In this document: in pieces, positions 33,758-42,667 of the stretch
Position numbering within the stretch: position 1 is the stretch's first letter
Layout of the letters: each line of letters begins with the position of its first letter
Source of the DNA: Streptomyces sp. Alt3
Lineage (GTDB): Bacteria; Actinomycetota; Actinomycetes; Streptomycetales; Streptomycetaceae
Reading direction: 5' to 3'
Assembly (NCBI RefSeq): GCF_030719215.1
Contig: NZ_CP120983.1
Location: 3,720,001 to 3,784,000, forward strand
DNA length: 64,000 bases
Notes under the pieces: model-generated
Database searches by the model: none
What the model saw: the letters and a program-made list of their open reading frames with translations, nothing else
Told to the model about the DNA's origin: nothing
Position numbers and translations under genes: made by a program

Positions 33758-33853
33758 CCGAAGCCGCCTTCCCCAGTACTGGCTTGCCACCATCCTAGGT
33801 TTGCGTAATGCTTACACAGTAACGCGTACCTCATACGCAGAAGGGGGATCGTC

Positions 33854-34822
33854 ATGAGTACGGCCATGAACGACGTCATGATCGAGGCGGAGGGCCTGAC
33901 CAAGTCCTACGGGAAACCGGGCGCCCGGGTCAGGGTCCTGGACGGCGTCGACCTGCGGGTCGCCCGCGCCGGGATCCACGCACTGCTCGGCCCCAACGGC
34001 GCGGGCAAGACCACGACCGTGCGCATCCTCGCCACGCTCATCACCGCCGACTCGGGCACGGCGCTCGTCGCCGGCCACGACGTCGTCACCGACCGGCGCC
34101 GGGTGCGCCGCGCCATCAGCCTGACCGGGCAGTTCGCCGCCGTCGACGAGACGCTGACCGGCGAGGAGAACCTGCGGATGATGGCGCGGCTGTCCGGCCT
34201 GTCCCGTGCCCGGGCCCGCGAGCGCGCCGAGGAGCTCCTCCTCCGCTTCGGTCTCGGCGACGCGGCCCGCCGCCAGGCCCGTACGTACTCCGGGGGGATG
34301 CGGCGGCGCCTCGACCTGGCGGCGGGGCTGGTCGGTTCGCCCGAGCCCGGCGTCTTCTTCCTCGACGAACCCACCACCGGCCTGGACCCGCGCAGCCGCC
34401 GCGAGCTCTGGCAGGTCGTCCGCGACCTCGCCGGCCGGGGCGCCGCGGTCCTGCTGACCACCCAGTACCTGGAGGAGGCCGACCGGCTCGCCGACCGCAT
34501 CACCGTCCTCGACAAGGGCGCCATCGTCGCCGAGGGCACCCCGGAGACCCTGAAGTCACGCGTCTCCGGGCACCGTCTCGACCTCGTCCTCAGCACCGAC
34601 GAGGCCTACCTCCGGCTGGCCGCCCGCGCCGTCCACCACTCCCCCGAGACCCGCACCCTGGGCATCCCCACGGACGGCACCGCCGCCCACGCCCGCGCCC
34701 TGCTCGACGAGATCGACCCGCACCGCACCGACGTCGACCGCTTCTCGGTCCACGGCGCGACCCTCGACGACGTGTTCCTCGCGCTCACCACCGCGACGAC
34801 GGAGGCACCGGCCCATGTCTGA
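33854..34822 (+). CDS. ABC exporter ATP-binding protein (DrrA-like)
   Basis: The 322-residue ATPase has Walker A GPNGAGKTT, the Q-loop LTGQFAAVDETLTG, signature TYSGGMRRRLDLA, Walker B VFFLDEPTTGLDPRS and an H-loop replaced by TTQYLEEAD. The missing His and the Q-loop form are typical of DrrA-type daunorubicin exporters. A C-terminal domain of about 90 residues probably contacts the permease. It overlaps the permease gene by 8 bases. AGAAGGGGGATC precedes the ATG. Confidence 0.94.
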   Translation: MSTAMNDVMIEAEGLTKSYGKPGARVRVLDGVDLRVARAGIHALLGPNGAGKTTTVRILATLITADSGTALVAGHDVVTDRRRVRRAISLTGQFAAVDETLTGEENLRMMARLSGLSRARARERAEELLLRFGLGDAARRQARTYSGGMRRRLDLAAGLVGSPEPGVFFLDEPTTGLDPRSRRELWQVVRDLAGRGAAVLLTTQYLEEADRLADRITVLDKGAIVAEGTPETLKSRVSGHRLDLVLSTDEAYLRLAARAVHHSPETRTLGIPTDGTAAHARALLDEIDPHRTDVDRFSVHGATLDDVFLALTTATTEAPAHV

Positions 34823-35588
34823 CGCACCCGGAGCACTGACCCACGCGACGGTCATGACCGGCCGCAGCCTCCTCATCAGCCGCCGCAACATCGACGCCGT
34901 CATCACCTCGATGATGCTGCCGATCATGCTGATGCTGATCTTCGTCTACTTCTTCGGCGGCGCGATCGACACGGGCGCCGCCTACGACTCGTACGTCATG
35001 TACGTCGTCCCCGGCGTCCTCTTCCTGTGCGCCGGGTTCGGCTCGGCCACCACCGCGGTCGCGGTGAGCGAGGACATGAAGGGCGGCATCATCGACCGCT
35101 TCCGCTCCCTGGACATCGGCGGGATGCCGATCCTCGCCGGCCACGTCGTGGCGAGCACCGTACGCAATCTGGTCTCCACCACCCTCGTGTTCGCGGTCGC
35201 CGTCCTCATCGGCTTCCGCCCCGCGGCCACCCCCGCCGGCTGGCTCGCCGTCGCCGGCGTGCTGCTCGCCTACATCGTCGCCCTGTCCTGGATCTCCGCG
35301 GCGATCGGTCTGCTCGCCCGCACACCCGAAGCGGCCGGAGGGTTCACCTTCTTCATGTCGTTCCTGCCGTACCCGAGCAGTGCGTTCGTCCCGGTCGACA
35401 GCATGCCGGGCTGGCTCCACGGCTTCGCCGACCACCAGCCGGTCACCCCGGCCATCGAGTCCCTCCGAGGGCTCCTCCTGGACCAGCCGGTGGGCAACAC
35501 CCCCTGGACCGCGCTCGCGTGGGCGGCGGGGATCCTGCTGGTGGCCGTCGCCCTGTCGGGGGTGCTCTTCAGGGTCAGGACGCGGTGA
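34815..35588 (+). CDS. ABC-2 type permease (DrrB-like)
   Basis: The 257-residue protein has six predicted membrane helices and the ABC-2 motif region GIIDRFRSLDIGGMPILAGH. The early segment ALTHATVMTGRSLLISRRNI is typical of DrrB permeases. With the preceding ATPase it should form a drug or lipid exporter controlled by the divergent TetR protein. Bases after the stop hold a short direct repeat (GGTGAAGCGAGG twice at about 35585-35617) and no gene up to 35745. Confidence 0.92.
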   Translation: MSDAPGALTHATVMTGRSLLISRRNIDAVITSMMLPIMLMLIFVYFFGGAIDTGAAYDSYVMYVVPGVLFLCAGFGSATTAVAVSEDMKGGIIDRFRSLDIGGMPILAGHVVASTVRNLVSTTLVFAVAVLIGFRPAATPAGWLAVAGVLLAYIVALSWISAAIGLLARTPEAAGGFTFFMSFLPYPSSAFVPVDSMPGWLHGFADHQPVTPAIESLRGLLLDQPVGNTPWTALAWAAGILLVAVALSGVLFRVRTR

Positions 35589-35745
35589 AGCGAGGGTCAG
35601 GACATGGTGAAGCGAGGTCGACGGCCCCCTGCACCGGTGCGCACAGGCACTCGGGGCGCCCTCCGAACCGTGCGCCCAGGCCCCACGTCCCGCCGGAGCA
35701 CGGGGCCGGCTTGCACTGCCGGCTCCACCACACCCCGCACGGACC

Positions 35746-36999
35746 TCAGAACACGTCCGGGCACCACGCCCGCCGTGGCGCCCGGAACACCGCGTCGGCC
35801 GTGGCCGCCGCCCCCGCACGGTGCTCCTCGATCCGCCCCAGCGCGGTGAGCCGCAGCGCCGACTCGTCCCCGAGGTACAACGTCCCCAGTTCCCCCACGT
35901 CCAGGGACAGTTCCGCGTCCCGTGTCGTCGGGACGCACGAGGTGCCCGACGGTGACACCTCCAGCAGGAAACGGCCGCCCGCGAGGCCGGCGGAGTCCCG
36001 GACGTCCAGGACCAGGGCGGCCTCGGTGGCGTACGTACGCGCCTCCAGCGCCCGGGGCACGTCCAGGACGCGCAGCCACAGCCAGTCCGCGTGCGTCACC
36101 ACTCGGGCGGCACGCGGGTCCGGGAGGAGGAGCGGCAGCAGGTCGTCCGGGGCGCGGTAGCCCGTACGGACCGTGGTGATCCAGTCGATGGAGCAGACGA
36201 ACTGCCACAGCGCGCGTTCCGCCGCCGGGGTCACGGCGGTCATGCCGATGACCGTCGCCTTGTTGAGCGGCTGCTTCCCGTCGCCCCAGTGGTCGTCGGC
36301 GCGGTAGGCGATCAGCCCGTCCGTCTCCCCGTCCGCCGCCCGGTACACCGCGTAGAACGGCTCCGTCCACTTCTCGAACGCCGGGACGTCCACCCCGGTG
36401 CTGCGCTGCCACCAGCGCTCGTCCCGGGAGACCACGCCGTGCTGCCGGGCCGCGAGGCGGTCGTGGAGCCCGGGCCCCAGCTTGCGTACGTCGGCCCCGT
36501 CGACCAGCTCGATCCGGCCGCCGTCCGACTCCGAGGGGATCCTCGCACGCGGGTCCAGGCCCGCGCGGGGGACGTCGATCTCCCACTCGGTGGCCCAGGC
36601 GGCGGGCCCGAATCCGTACCGTCCGTAGATCGGGTACTCGGCGGCGATCAGCGAGGCGACCACATCGCCGCGCTCCTTCGCCGCCGCCAGGTCCGTCGCC
36701 ATCATGCGGCTCAGCAGCCCGCGCCTGCGGTGCGTGGGACTCACCGTCACCGCGGTGACGGCATCGGCCCGCACCTTCGCGCCGCCGACGACGGTGAGTT
36801 CCTGCGCGAACGAACGGAAGGTCGCCACACAGCGCCCGGCGTCGAACACGCCCTGGACGCGCGCGAGATCGGTGTGGGCCAGGCGCACGGCGACCTCCTC
36901 CTCACCGGGAGCGGTGGCCGCCCGGAGGAACCCGGTCTCCACGGCACGGAGCCAGTCCCGGTGGTCGGCGGCGGTCACGGTACGCGGATCAAGGCTCAT
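35746..36999 (-). CDS. Eis-like GNAT N-acetyltransferase
   Basis: The 417-residue protein from ATG 36999 has three parts. An N-terminal GNAT domain carries the acetyl-CoA loop [15 protein letters not shown], a second GNAT-like domain follows, and a sterol-carrier-like C-terminal domain ends AWCPDVF. The free carboxyl terminus serves as catalytic base in Eis enzymes and the terminal Phe is conserved. In mycobacteria Eis acetylates aminoglycosides and proteins; a detoxification role is plausible. It lies 69 bp after the asparaginase gene. Confidence 0.88.
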   Translation of the reverse strand: MSLDPRTVTAADHRDWLRAVETGFLRAATAPGEEEVAVRLAHTDLARVQGVFDAGRCVATFRSFAQELTVVGGAKVRADAVTAVTVSPTHRRRGLLSRMMATDLAAAKERGDVVASLIAAEYPIYGRYGFGPAAWATEWEIDVPRAGLDPRARIPSESDGGRIELVDGADVRKLGPGLHDRLAARQHGVVSRDERWWQRSTGVDVPAFEKWTEPFYAVYRAADGETDGLIAYRADDHWGDGKQPLNKATVIGMTAVTPAAERALWQFVCSIDWITTVRTGYRAPDDLLPLLLPDPRAARVVTHADWLWLRVLDVPRALEARTYATEAALVLDVRDSAGLAGGRFLLEVSPSGTSCVPTTRDAELSLDVGELGTLYLGDESALRLTALGRIEEHRAGAAATADAVFRAPRRAWCPDVF

Positions 37000-37068
37000 G
37001 CGGCCCACGCTAGGCACGGAGCGCGCGCGGTGTCGCGCGCTTTTCCCGCCGCCCCACCTCGGGCCCGC

Positions 37069-38046
37069 TCAGAACGCCGCCCGGATCGAGCCGACCTCCT
37101 CCGCGCCGCCCAGCAGCGGCGCCCGCCCGATCCGGGACACCACGGGTGCGTCCACGCTGAGCAGTTCGAGCGCCCTGGCCAGCACCGGGCCCAGGGCGCG
37201 GGTGGAACCGTCGTCGATCTTGAACGCCAGTGCCCTGCCGTCGGGGAGGGCCACGGCCTGCACCGCCTCCGCGCCCATCTTGGAGAGCGTGCCCGGCACC
37301 TCCCGCATCAGCCAGGTGTCCGGCCGCCGCGTGCCGGCGACGTACTCCGGGTGCGCCCGCATCGCGTCCGCGACCCGGCGCTCCGCCGATCCGGGCTCCG
37401 CCAGCACGAAGGAGCGGAACGCACGGGCCAGGCCCACCAGCCCGATCGCCATCAGCGGTGCCCCGCAGCCGTCCGTGCCGATCGCCGCGACGGGCTCGCC
37501 CGCCGCTTCCGCGACCACCTCGCCGACCAGCCGCTGAAGGGGGTGGGCCCGGTCGAGGTAGGTGGCGGTGTCCCAGCCGTTGCGTACGCAGACGGCGAGC
37601 ATCGCCGCGTGCTTCCCCGAGCAGTTCATCGTGAGCGGCTCCCGCACACGCCCGGCAGCGAGATACGCCTCCGCCTCGACCGGGTCGAGCGGCAGGTCCG
37701 GCGGGGTCCGGAGGTCACCCGGCTCCAGGCCGTGCTCGGATAGCATCGTGCGCACCAGGTCGAGGTGGAAGCCCTCCCCCGAATGGCTCGCGGCGGCCAG
37801 CGCCAGCCGCTCCCCCGAGAGGTCCAGGCCGGCCCGCAGGATCGCGGCGGCCTGCATCGGCTTGTTGGACGAGCGCGGGAAGACCGGGCCGGCCGGGTCA
37901 CCGAGTGCGAGCTCCACACTCCCGTCAGCGGCCAGGACGACCAGCGACCCCCGGTGGCGGCCCTCGGTGAAACCGGACCGTACGACCTCGGCCAGCACCG
38001 GGAGCTCGGGGGACGGGGTCGACGACGGGGCTATGAAGGAGCTCAT
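37069..38046 (-). CDS. Asparaginase (bacterial L-asparaginase II family)
   Basis: The 325-residue protein matches the AnsA-like family described from Rhizobium: SGFTEGRHRGSLVVL, VFPRSSNKPMQAAAIL (catalytic Ser/Lys region), ASHSGEGFH, MNCSGKHAAML and GTDGCGAPLMAI. This is distinct from E. coli AnsB. It would hydrolyse asparagine to aspartate and ammonia in the cytosol. It may be co-transcribed with the upstream rsiG and downstream Eis-like genes, given short gaps. Confidence 0.9.
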   Translation of the reverse strand: MSSFIAPSSTPSPELPVLAEVVRSGFTEGRHRGSLVVLAADGSVELALGDPAGPVFPRSSNKPMQAAAILRAGLDLSGERLALAAASHSGEGFHLDLVRTMLSEHGLEPGDLRTPPDLPLDPVEAEAYLAAGRVREPLTMNCSGKHAAMLAVCVRNGWDTATYLDRAHPLQRLVGEVVAEAAGEPVAAIGTDGCGAPLMAIGLVGLARAFRSFVLAEPGSAERRVADAMRAHPEYVAGTRRPDTWLMREVPGTLSKMGAEAVQAVALPDGRALAFKIDDGSTRALGPVLARALELLSVDAPVVSRIGRAPLLGGAEEVGSIRAAF

Positions 38047-38098
38047 GGGGCGGGTGGCCTTCCGGGGACGGGCGTGACCCGCCCCCGGAAGGGTCGCT

Positions 38099-38773
38099 TC
38101 AGGCGAGCAGGTCCTCTACTTGTGCTTCCCCGTCACGGTACCTGCGGGCGATCTCCGCGCTGCAATCGTCGACGGCCCGCTGGAGCCGGTGACGGCGCCG
38201 CGACACCTGCTGCTCGTAGCGGACGAGCCGCCCCATGGCGGCCAGGAGCTCTTCGTCCGTCCGGGCGTCGAGGTCGGAGAGCTCGACCTCCGCGAGCGTG
38301 TCCGCCGCCAGCTGCCGGTACTCGTCGCTGCGCGGCGTGGTGAGGGTGACGTGCCGCGCCGAGGAGCGGTGGACGGACGGGGTGTCGGCGAGGATCTCCG
38401 AGAGCCGGTCCACGACGGGCGACTCGGGGTCCACACGCCGGGCCAGCTCGGCCCGCAGGATGTCGATGCGGCCCTGGACCAGACGGCGTACGTAACTGAG
38501 GTCCGCCTCGTCGCGCTGGGCGTCACGGCGCAGGGTGCGCAGTTCCGGAAGTCGCAGCCCGCCGAATTCGGGCTGTGGTCGCAGGGAGGCCAGTCCTTCG
38601 ACCGCACCGCCCCCGGTCTGTCCGGGCACGGAAACCGCTCCGGGCAGTTGTACGGGTGGCGGGGTGGGCGGCTGTCCCGGCGCGGCGCCGGTCCGCTGGA
38701 CCGGCGACCGAAGGCCGGCGGTACGCGTCCTCGGTACGGCACCGGGCGATGGCCCGGTTCCACGTGTCGTCAT
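38099..38773 (-). CDS. rsiG: RsiG, c-di-GMP-responsive anti-sigma factor of WhiG
   Basis: The 224-residue protein has a Pro/Gly-rich N-terminus followed by an antiparallel coiled coil. Two copies of the cyclic di-GMP binding motif E-X3-S-X2-R-X3-Q-X3-D are exact: Glu89-Ser93-Arg96-Gln100-Asp104 and Glu187-Ser191-Arg194-Gln198-Asp202. In Streptomyces, RsiG loaded with c-di-GMP sequesters sigma WhiG and delays sporulation. The motif pair is diagnostic. The gene is divergent from dtd. Confidence 0.93.
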   Translation of the reverse strand: MTTRGTGPSPGAVPRTRTAGLRSPVQRTGAAPGQPPTPPPVQLPGAVSVPGQTGGGAVEGLASLRPQPEFGGLRLPELRTLRRDAQRDEADLSYVRRLVQGRIDILRAELARRVDPESPVVDRLSEILADTPSVHRSSARHVTLTTPRSDEYRQLAADTLAEVELSDLDARTDEELLAAMGRLVRYEQQVSRRRHRLQRAVDDCSAEIARRYRDGEAQVEDLLA

Positions 38774-38887
38774 GATGTTCGTCCCCTCGACCGGTGCGTC
38801 GGCACACCGACATCGTGCATGGTGTCACTACGCACGGTGTTCATGCAGGTGCTCTGTACCCGTTCAGCCCAAGATAGGTTGGTCTGT

Positions 38888-39337
38888 ATGCGTGCAGTGA
38901 TACAGAGGGTGGACGGCGCGAGCGTCACCGTGGCGGGCGCCGCGGACGATCCGTCGGGGACCGGGACGGTCGGCGAGATCGTCGGCGAAGGGCTGTGTGT
39001 GCTGGTGGGGGTCACTCACGGCGACACGGCGGAGAAGGCGGCGCAGCTCGCCCGCAAGCTGTGGACACTGCGGATCCTGGAGGGCGAGAAGTCCTGCTCG
39101 GACGTGAATGCACCGCTTTTGGTCATTTCGCAGTTCACTCTCTACGGGGACGCCAGGAAGGGCCGCCGGCCCACCTGGAACGCCGCGGCACCGGGTGAGG
39201 TCGCCGAACCGCTGGTCGACGAGGTGGTGGCACAGCTGCGCGCGCTCGGCGCGCAGGTGGAGACGGGCCGGTTCGGGGCGGACATGCGGGTCTCGCTCAC
39301 GAACCACGGCCCGTTCACCGTGCTCGTCGAGGTGTAG
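38888..39337 (+). CDS. dtd: D-aminoacyl-tRNA deacylase
   Basis: The 149-residue enzyme begins [15 protein letters not shown] and frees tRNAs mischarged with D-amino acids or glycine. Family motifs are [15 protein letters not shown] (catalytic Ser-Gln region) and a C-terminal [12 protein letters not shown] in place of the usual NxGPVT (Phe for Val). Length is normal. The long open frame upstream (to 38120) is antisense to rsiG and is not used. Confidence 0.96.
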   Translation: MRAVIQRVDGASVTVAGAADDPSGTGTVGEIVGEGLCVLVGVTHGDTAEKAAQLARKLWTLRILEGEKSCSDVNAPLLVISQFTLYGDARKGRRPTWNAAAPGEVAEPLVDEVVAQLRALGAQVETGRFGADMRVSLTNHGPFTVLVEV

Positions 39338-39377
39338 CGGCGCGAGGCGGCCCGGCCGGACGGCGGGCGTAGTCCCT

Positions 39378-40343
39378 CTACGGCTCGACGACCGTCTCCT
39401 GTGCCGCCGCGGTGTCACCCGCGATCAGCTCCGCGTCCACCGCGACGTTCCGCTTCACCAGCGCCAGCGCGATCGGCCCCAGCTCGTGGTGGCGGGCCGA
39501 AGTGGTGACGAAGCCGAGCTGGCGGCCTTCCTGGCCGTCGGCGGCCAGCCGGACCGGCGTCCCGTGGCCGGGCAGGTGCACCTCGCTGCCGTCGAGGTGC
39601 AGGAAGACGAGACGGCGCGGCGGCTTCCCCAGGTTGTGGACACGGGCGACCGTCTCCTGCCCCCGGTAGCAGCCCTTCTGGAGATGCACGGCGCTGCCGA
39701 TCCAGCCCAGCTCGTGCGGGATGGTGCGGTGGTCGGTCTCGAAGCCCAGGCGCGGGCGGTACGCCTCCACGCGCAGCGCCTCGTACGCCAGGATCCCGGC
39801 CACCGGACCGTGCGCGGCCGCGTACGCCTCCAGATCGGCGCGGGGCAGGAAGAGATCACGGCCGTGGGCCGTCTCCCGCACGGCGGCGCCTTCGGGGACC
39901 TCCGCGATGGAACCGGCCGGCAGGTGCACCACGGCGAAGTCCTCGGTGCGGTCGGCGACCTCGACCCGGTAGAAGAACTTCATGGACTCCAGGTACGCGA
40001 TCAGCTCGCCCTGGGTCCCGGGCTCGGCGTGCATCCACACCGTCGTGCCGTCGTCGACCAGGTAGAGGGCGTGCTCGATGTGCCCGTTGGCGGAGAGGAT
40101 CAGCGCCTCGGTCGCCTGGTTCGGCGCGAGGTCGCTGACGTGCTGGGTGAGCAGCAGGTGCAGCCAGGCCAGCCGGTCGTCGCCGGTCACCGTGACGACC
40201 GCGCGGTGCGAGAGGTCGACGAGACCGCTGCCGTCGGCGAGTGCGCGTTGCTCACGGAACAGGTCGCCGTAGTGCGCGGCGACGCCTTCGTCACGCCCCT
40301 CGGCGGGAACGGCACCGGGCAGGGACAGCAGGGGGCTCTTCAT
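39378..40343 (-). CDS. ygfZ: Folate-binding Fe-S cluster repair protein YgfZ
   Basis: The 321-residue protein has the aminomethyltransferase (GcvT) fold and the YgfZ signature KGCYRGQETVARVHNLG with its conserved Cys. YgfZ/IBA57 proteins help assemble or repair certain iron-sulfur enzymes and use folate. It lies upstream of dtd in convergent orientation and 30 bp from the divergent nur gene. Confidence 0.92.
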   Translation of the reverse strand: MKSPLLSLPGAVPAEGRDEGVAAHYGDLFREQRALADGSGLVDLSHRAVVTVTGDDRLAWLHLLLTQHVSDLAPNQATEALILSANGHIEHALYLVDDGTTVWMHAEPGTQGELIAYLESMKFFYRVEVADRTEDFAVVHLPAGSIAEVPEGAAVRETAHGRDLFLPRADLEAYAAAHGPVAGILAYEALRVEAYRPRLGFETDHRTIPHELGWIGSAVHLQKGCYRGQETVARVHNLGKPPRRLVFLHLDGSEVHLPGHGTPVRLAADGQEGRQLGFVTTSARHHELGPIALALVKRNVAVDAELIAGDTAAAQETVVEP

Positions 40344-40373
40344 GCGACCAGCGTACGACTCGTACGGCTCGGA

Positions 40374-40832
40374 CTACCGCCCGCCGGTGCTCTCCGGGGG
40401 CCCGCCCCGGGCCGCCTTCGCCGCGCAGTCGGCGCAGCGCCCGAAGATCGCGAAGTGCTTCATGTCGGTCTCGAAGCCGAAGGCGCCCCGCAGCTTCGCC
40501 GTGAAGTCGGCGACCACGTCGACATCGGCCTCGATGACGTTCGTGCAGTCACGGCAGACGAGGTGGATGTGGTGGTGGCGGTCCGCCAGGTGGTAGGTCG
40601 GGGCACCGTGCCCGAGGTGGGCGTGGCTGACCAGCCCGAGCTCCTCCAGGAGCTCCAGGGTCCGGTAGACGGTGGAGATGTTGACGCCCGACGCCGTCCT
40701 GCGCACCTCGCAGAGGATGTCGTCGGGGGTCGCGTGTTCCAGCTTGTCGACGGCTTCCAGGACGAGCTGGCGCTGAGGCGTCAGCCGGTAGCCGCGCTGC
40801 CGAAGATCGGTCTTCCAGTCGGTGCTCACCAC
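40374..40832 (-). CDS. nur: Nur, nickel-responsive Fur-family repressor
   Basis: The 152-residue Fur-family protein carries, at identical numbering, the metal ligands I recall from the S. coelicolor Nur structure: Ni site His70, His72, His126 and M site His33, His86, His88, His90. Cys93/Cys96 and Cys133/Cys136 form CxxC pairs. Nur represses nickel uptake and the iron superoxide dismutase gene when Ni is present. Fur, Zur and CatR have different ligand sets, so the subtype call is strong. Start MVSTDWKTDL fits the family. Confidence 0.93.
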   Translation of the reverse strand: MVSTDWKTDLRQRGYRLTPQRQLVLEAVDKLEHATPDDILCEVRRTASGVNISTVYRTLELLEELGLVSHAHLGHGAPTYHLADRHHHIHLVCRDCTNVIEADVDVVADFTAKLRGAFGFETDMKHFAIFGRCADCAAKAARGGPPESTGGR

Positions 40833-40896
40833 AGCCCCAGTGTAGGGCGGGACGGGCGCGGGGCCCCGGGTCCGTGCGGAACGGGGCCCGGTCCGG

Positions 40897-41469
40897 CTAC
40901 TTGAAGAACGCGATGCCGTCGTCCGGCAGGTCCCCGAGGCCCCTCGCCATCTCGGCGACCTCGCCCGGGGTGACGACCTTCTTCAGGTGCGCCGACATGT
41001 ACGGCCGCAGCTCCACGTCGGGGGTGGCCTTCTCGCCGACCCACATCAGGTCGCTGTGCACGTAGCCGTAGAGACGCTTGCCGCCGCTGTACGGGCCGGA
41101 GGCGGCTGTGCGGGCCACCGCGTCGGTGACGACGTCGATCTGCGGCTTCTGCTTGGCCAGCTCGCCGTACCAGACCTCGACGACGCCCTGGTCGCGCACC
41201 ATGACGATCTCGACCTTGCGGTCCTTGTCGATGCGCCAGTAGCCGGACTCGGACTCCAGCGGCTTGACCTGGTTGCCCTCGGCGTCCAGCACCCAGGAGT
41301 GCGAGACGTACTCGAGGAAGTCACGGCCGTCGTGGCTGAAGGTGACTTCCTGGCCGAAGTTGCACTTCTCGGCACCGGGGAAGTCGGAGACGCCCGCACC
41401 CGCCCAGTTGCCGAGGAGGAAGGCCAGCGGCACGAGGTCCGGGTGGAGGTCGGACGGAATCTCGATCAT
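40897..41469 (-). CDS. Nitrobindin-like heme-binding beta-barrel (FABP family)
   Basis: The 190-residue protein has the nitrobindin/THAP4-like motif LLGNWAGAGVSDFPG (GxWxGxG type) and a beta-barrel pattern throughout. A late His in MSAHLKKVV is the likely heme ligand. Family members bind ferric heme and isomerise peroxynitrite or bind NO. It is a conserved neighbour of the nur gene in Streptomyces. Confidence 0.9.
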   Translation of the reverse strand: MIEIPSDLHPDLVPLAFLLGNWAGAGVSDFPGAEKCNFGQEVTFSHDGRDFLEYVSHSWVLDAEGNQVKPLESESGYWRIDKDRKVEIVMVRDQGVVEVWYGELAKQKPQIDVVTDAVARTAASGPYSGGKRLYGYVHSDLMWVGEKATPDVELRPYMSAHLKKVVTPGEVAEMARGLGDLPDDGIAFFK

Positions 41470-41518
41470 GAGCGGCTCAGACGATCTGTGAGGGTGTACG
41501 GGAGGTGTTCGGCGAGGG

Positions 41519-41620
41519 TCAGCGCTGGCCCTGGTACAGCTTCTTCACGGTCACGGCGGCGAAGGCGAGCACGCCGACGCAGACCAGGACCAGCAGAGCG
41601 GAGAAGAAAGCCTCAAGCAC
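41519..41620 (-). CDS. Small single-helix membrane protein
   Basis: The 33-residue ORF from GTG 41620 has AGGAG 5 bases upstream. It encodes one hydrophobic helix (FFSALLVLVCVGVLAFAAV) with a basic C-terminal end (KKLYQGQR), giving an inside C-terminus. It lies upstream of the nitrobindin gene on the same strand, 49 bp away, and may be co-transcribed. No function is known; it could be a regulator of a membrane protein. Confidence 0.65.
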   Translation of the reverse strand: MLEAFFSALLVLVCVGVLAFAAVTVKKLYQGQR

Positions 41621-41728
41621 GGGAGCTCCTCGGAACGAACGACATGACGGCAGCAGGCGGCCGGGCCCCCAGCCTAATGGGTGGGGGCCCGGCACGGCGG
41701 CCCGGGGTTTCCCCCGGGCGCGGTCGGC

Positions 41729-42667
41729 TCAGCCCAGGAGCTGGTTCTGCAGGATCAGCGTCTGGTGGAACGGAACCTCCGGGACCGGCTTCGAGCCCTT
41801 CTGCTTGTGGACGATCAGCGCGACCGTGTCACCGGCCTGCACGTAGGCGGCGCGGATCCGCTCCTTCCCGTCCGGCTGCGCGTCCGTGAAGACGAACGTG
41901 GCGGTGTCCGGGTCCTTGTCCGAGCCTTCCCAGCCCTCGTCGAAGACGAGGTCTTCCTTCCAGTCGAGTGCCTGTCCGGGACCGCCGCCGATGTACATGT
42001 CGTCCCGGAAGCCCTCGGCGTAGGCCGTCGAATTGAACCGGAGCAGGTAGACCCGGGAGGTCGTGCCGTCCGGCATGCTCCAACCGCGGGCCGCGATGTG
42101 GCGCAGCGCGGAATCGGCGAGCAGGCCGCCGATCCGTTCGCGGCCGTCCTTGCGGTACTCGGACGCGAACTGTTCCGGCGTCGTCCAGCCGCCCTCGATC
42201 CTGCTGTCCACGGTCGCGCCGGCAGGTGCCGGAATCAGCAGCTCACGCAGATCCGCATGGTGGATCTGGGCGGTGTTGCCGGGGCTGAAGGGCCTCGGGG
42301 AGCCGGAGGGGAGCGCGGGCAGCGTCAGCGCCGGGTACTCCCAGCGCCCGTCGTACTCCGTGGCGAGGCCCGGCACGTCGGTCCGCTCCATCGAAGCGAT
42401 CCCGAAGGCTGTACCCGTCCCCAGGGAGCCGAGAACGAGCACAGCGGCGGTCCACCGCGCCACGGCTCGGAGCACCCGGCGCGGTGGTCTCACCGGCTCG
42501 GTGCCACCGGGGCTCCCCGGCCCGGCACCCGCGGGCTGCTGTGGCATCGGCGGGGCGGCGGGCGGGAGCACGGGGGCAGCCGCCCCCGGGGACGCGGGAG
42601 CCTCCGTCGGCTCGGGCAGCACGGCTGTCCGCTCCGGCTCGGCAGGCGTAACCGTCTGCTCGGTCAT
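41729..42667 (-). CDS. Membrane-anchored protein of a three-gene paralogous operon (third gene)
   Basis: The 312-residue protein from ATG 42667 has a cytosolic Pro/Ala-rich N-terminus (about 75 residues) and one membrane helix (about 87-108). The exported domain contains LRELLIPAPAGATV and ERIGGLLADSALRHIAARGW. The two genes upstream encode proteins of the same layout. The ATG overlaps the previous stop (ATGA). I cannot name a family; an envelope or surface function is inferred. Confidence 0.75.
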   Translation of the reverse strand: MTEQTVTPAEPERTAVLPEPTEAPASPGAAAPVLPPAAPPMPQQPAGAGPGSPGGTEPVRPPRRVLRAVARWTAAVLVLGSLGTGTAFGIASMERTDVPGLATEYDGRWEYPALTLPALPSGSPRPFSPGNTAQIHHADLRELLIPAPAGATVDSRIEGGWTTPEQFASEYRKDGRERIGGLLADSALRHIAARGWSMPDGTTSRVYLLRFNSTAYAEGFRDDMYIGGGPGQALDWKEDLVFDEGWEGSDKDPDTATFVFTDAQPDGKERIRAAYVQAGDTVALIVHKQKGSKPVPEVPFHQTLILQNQLLG

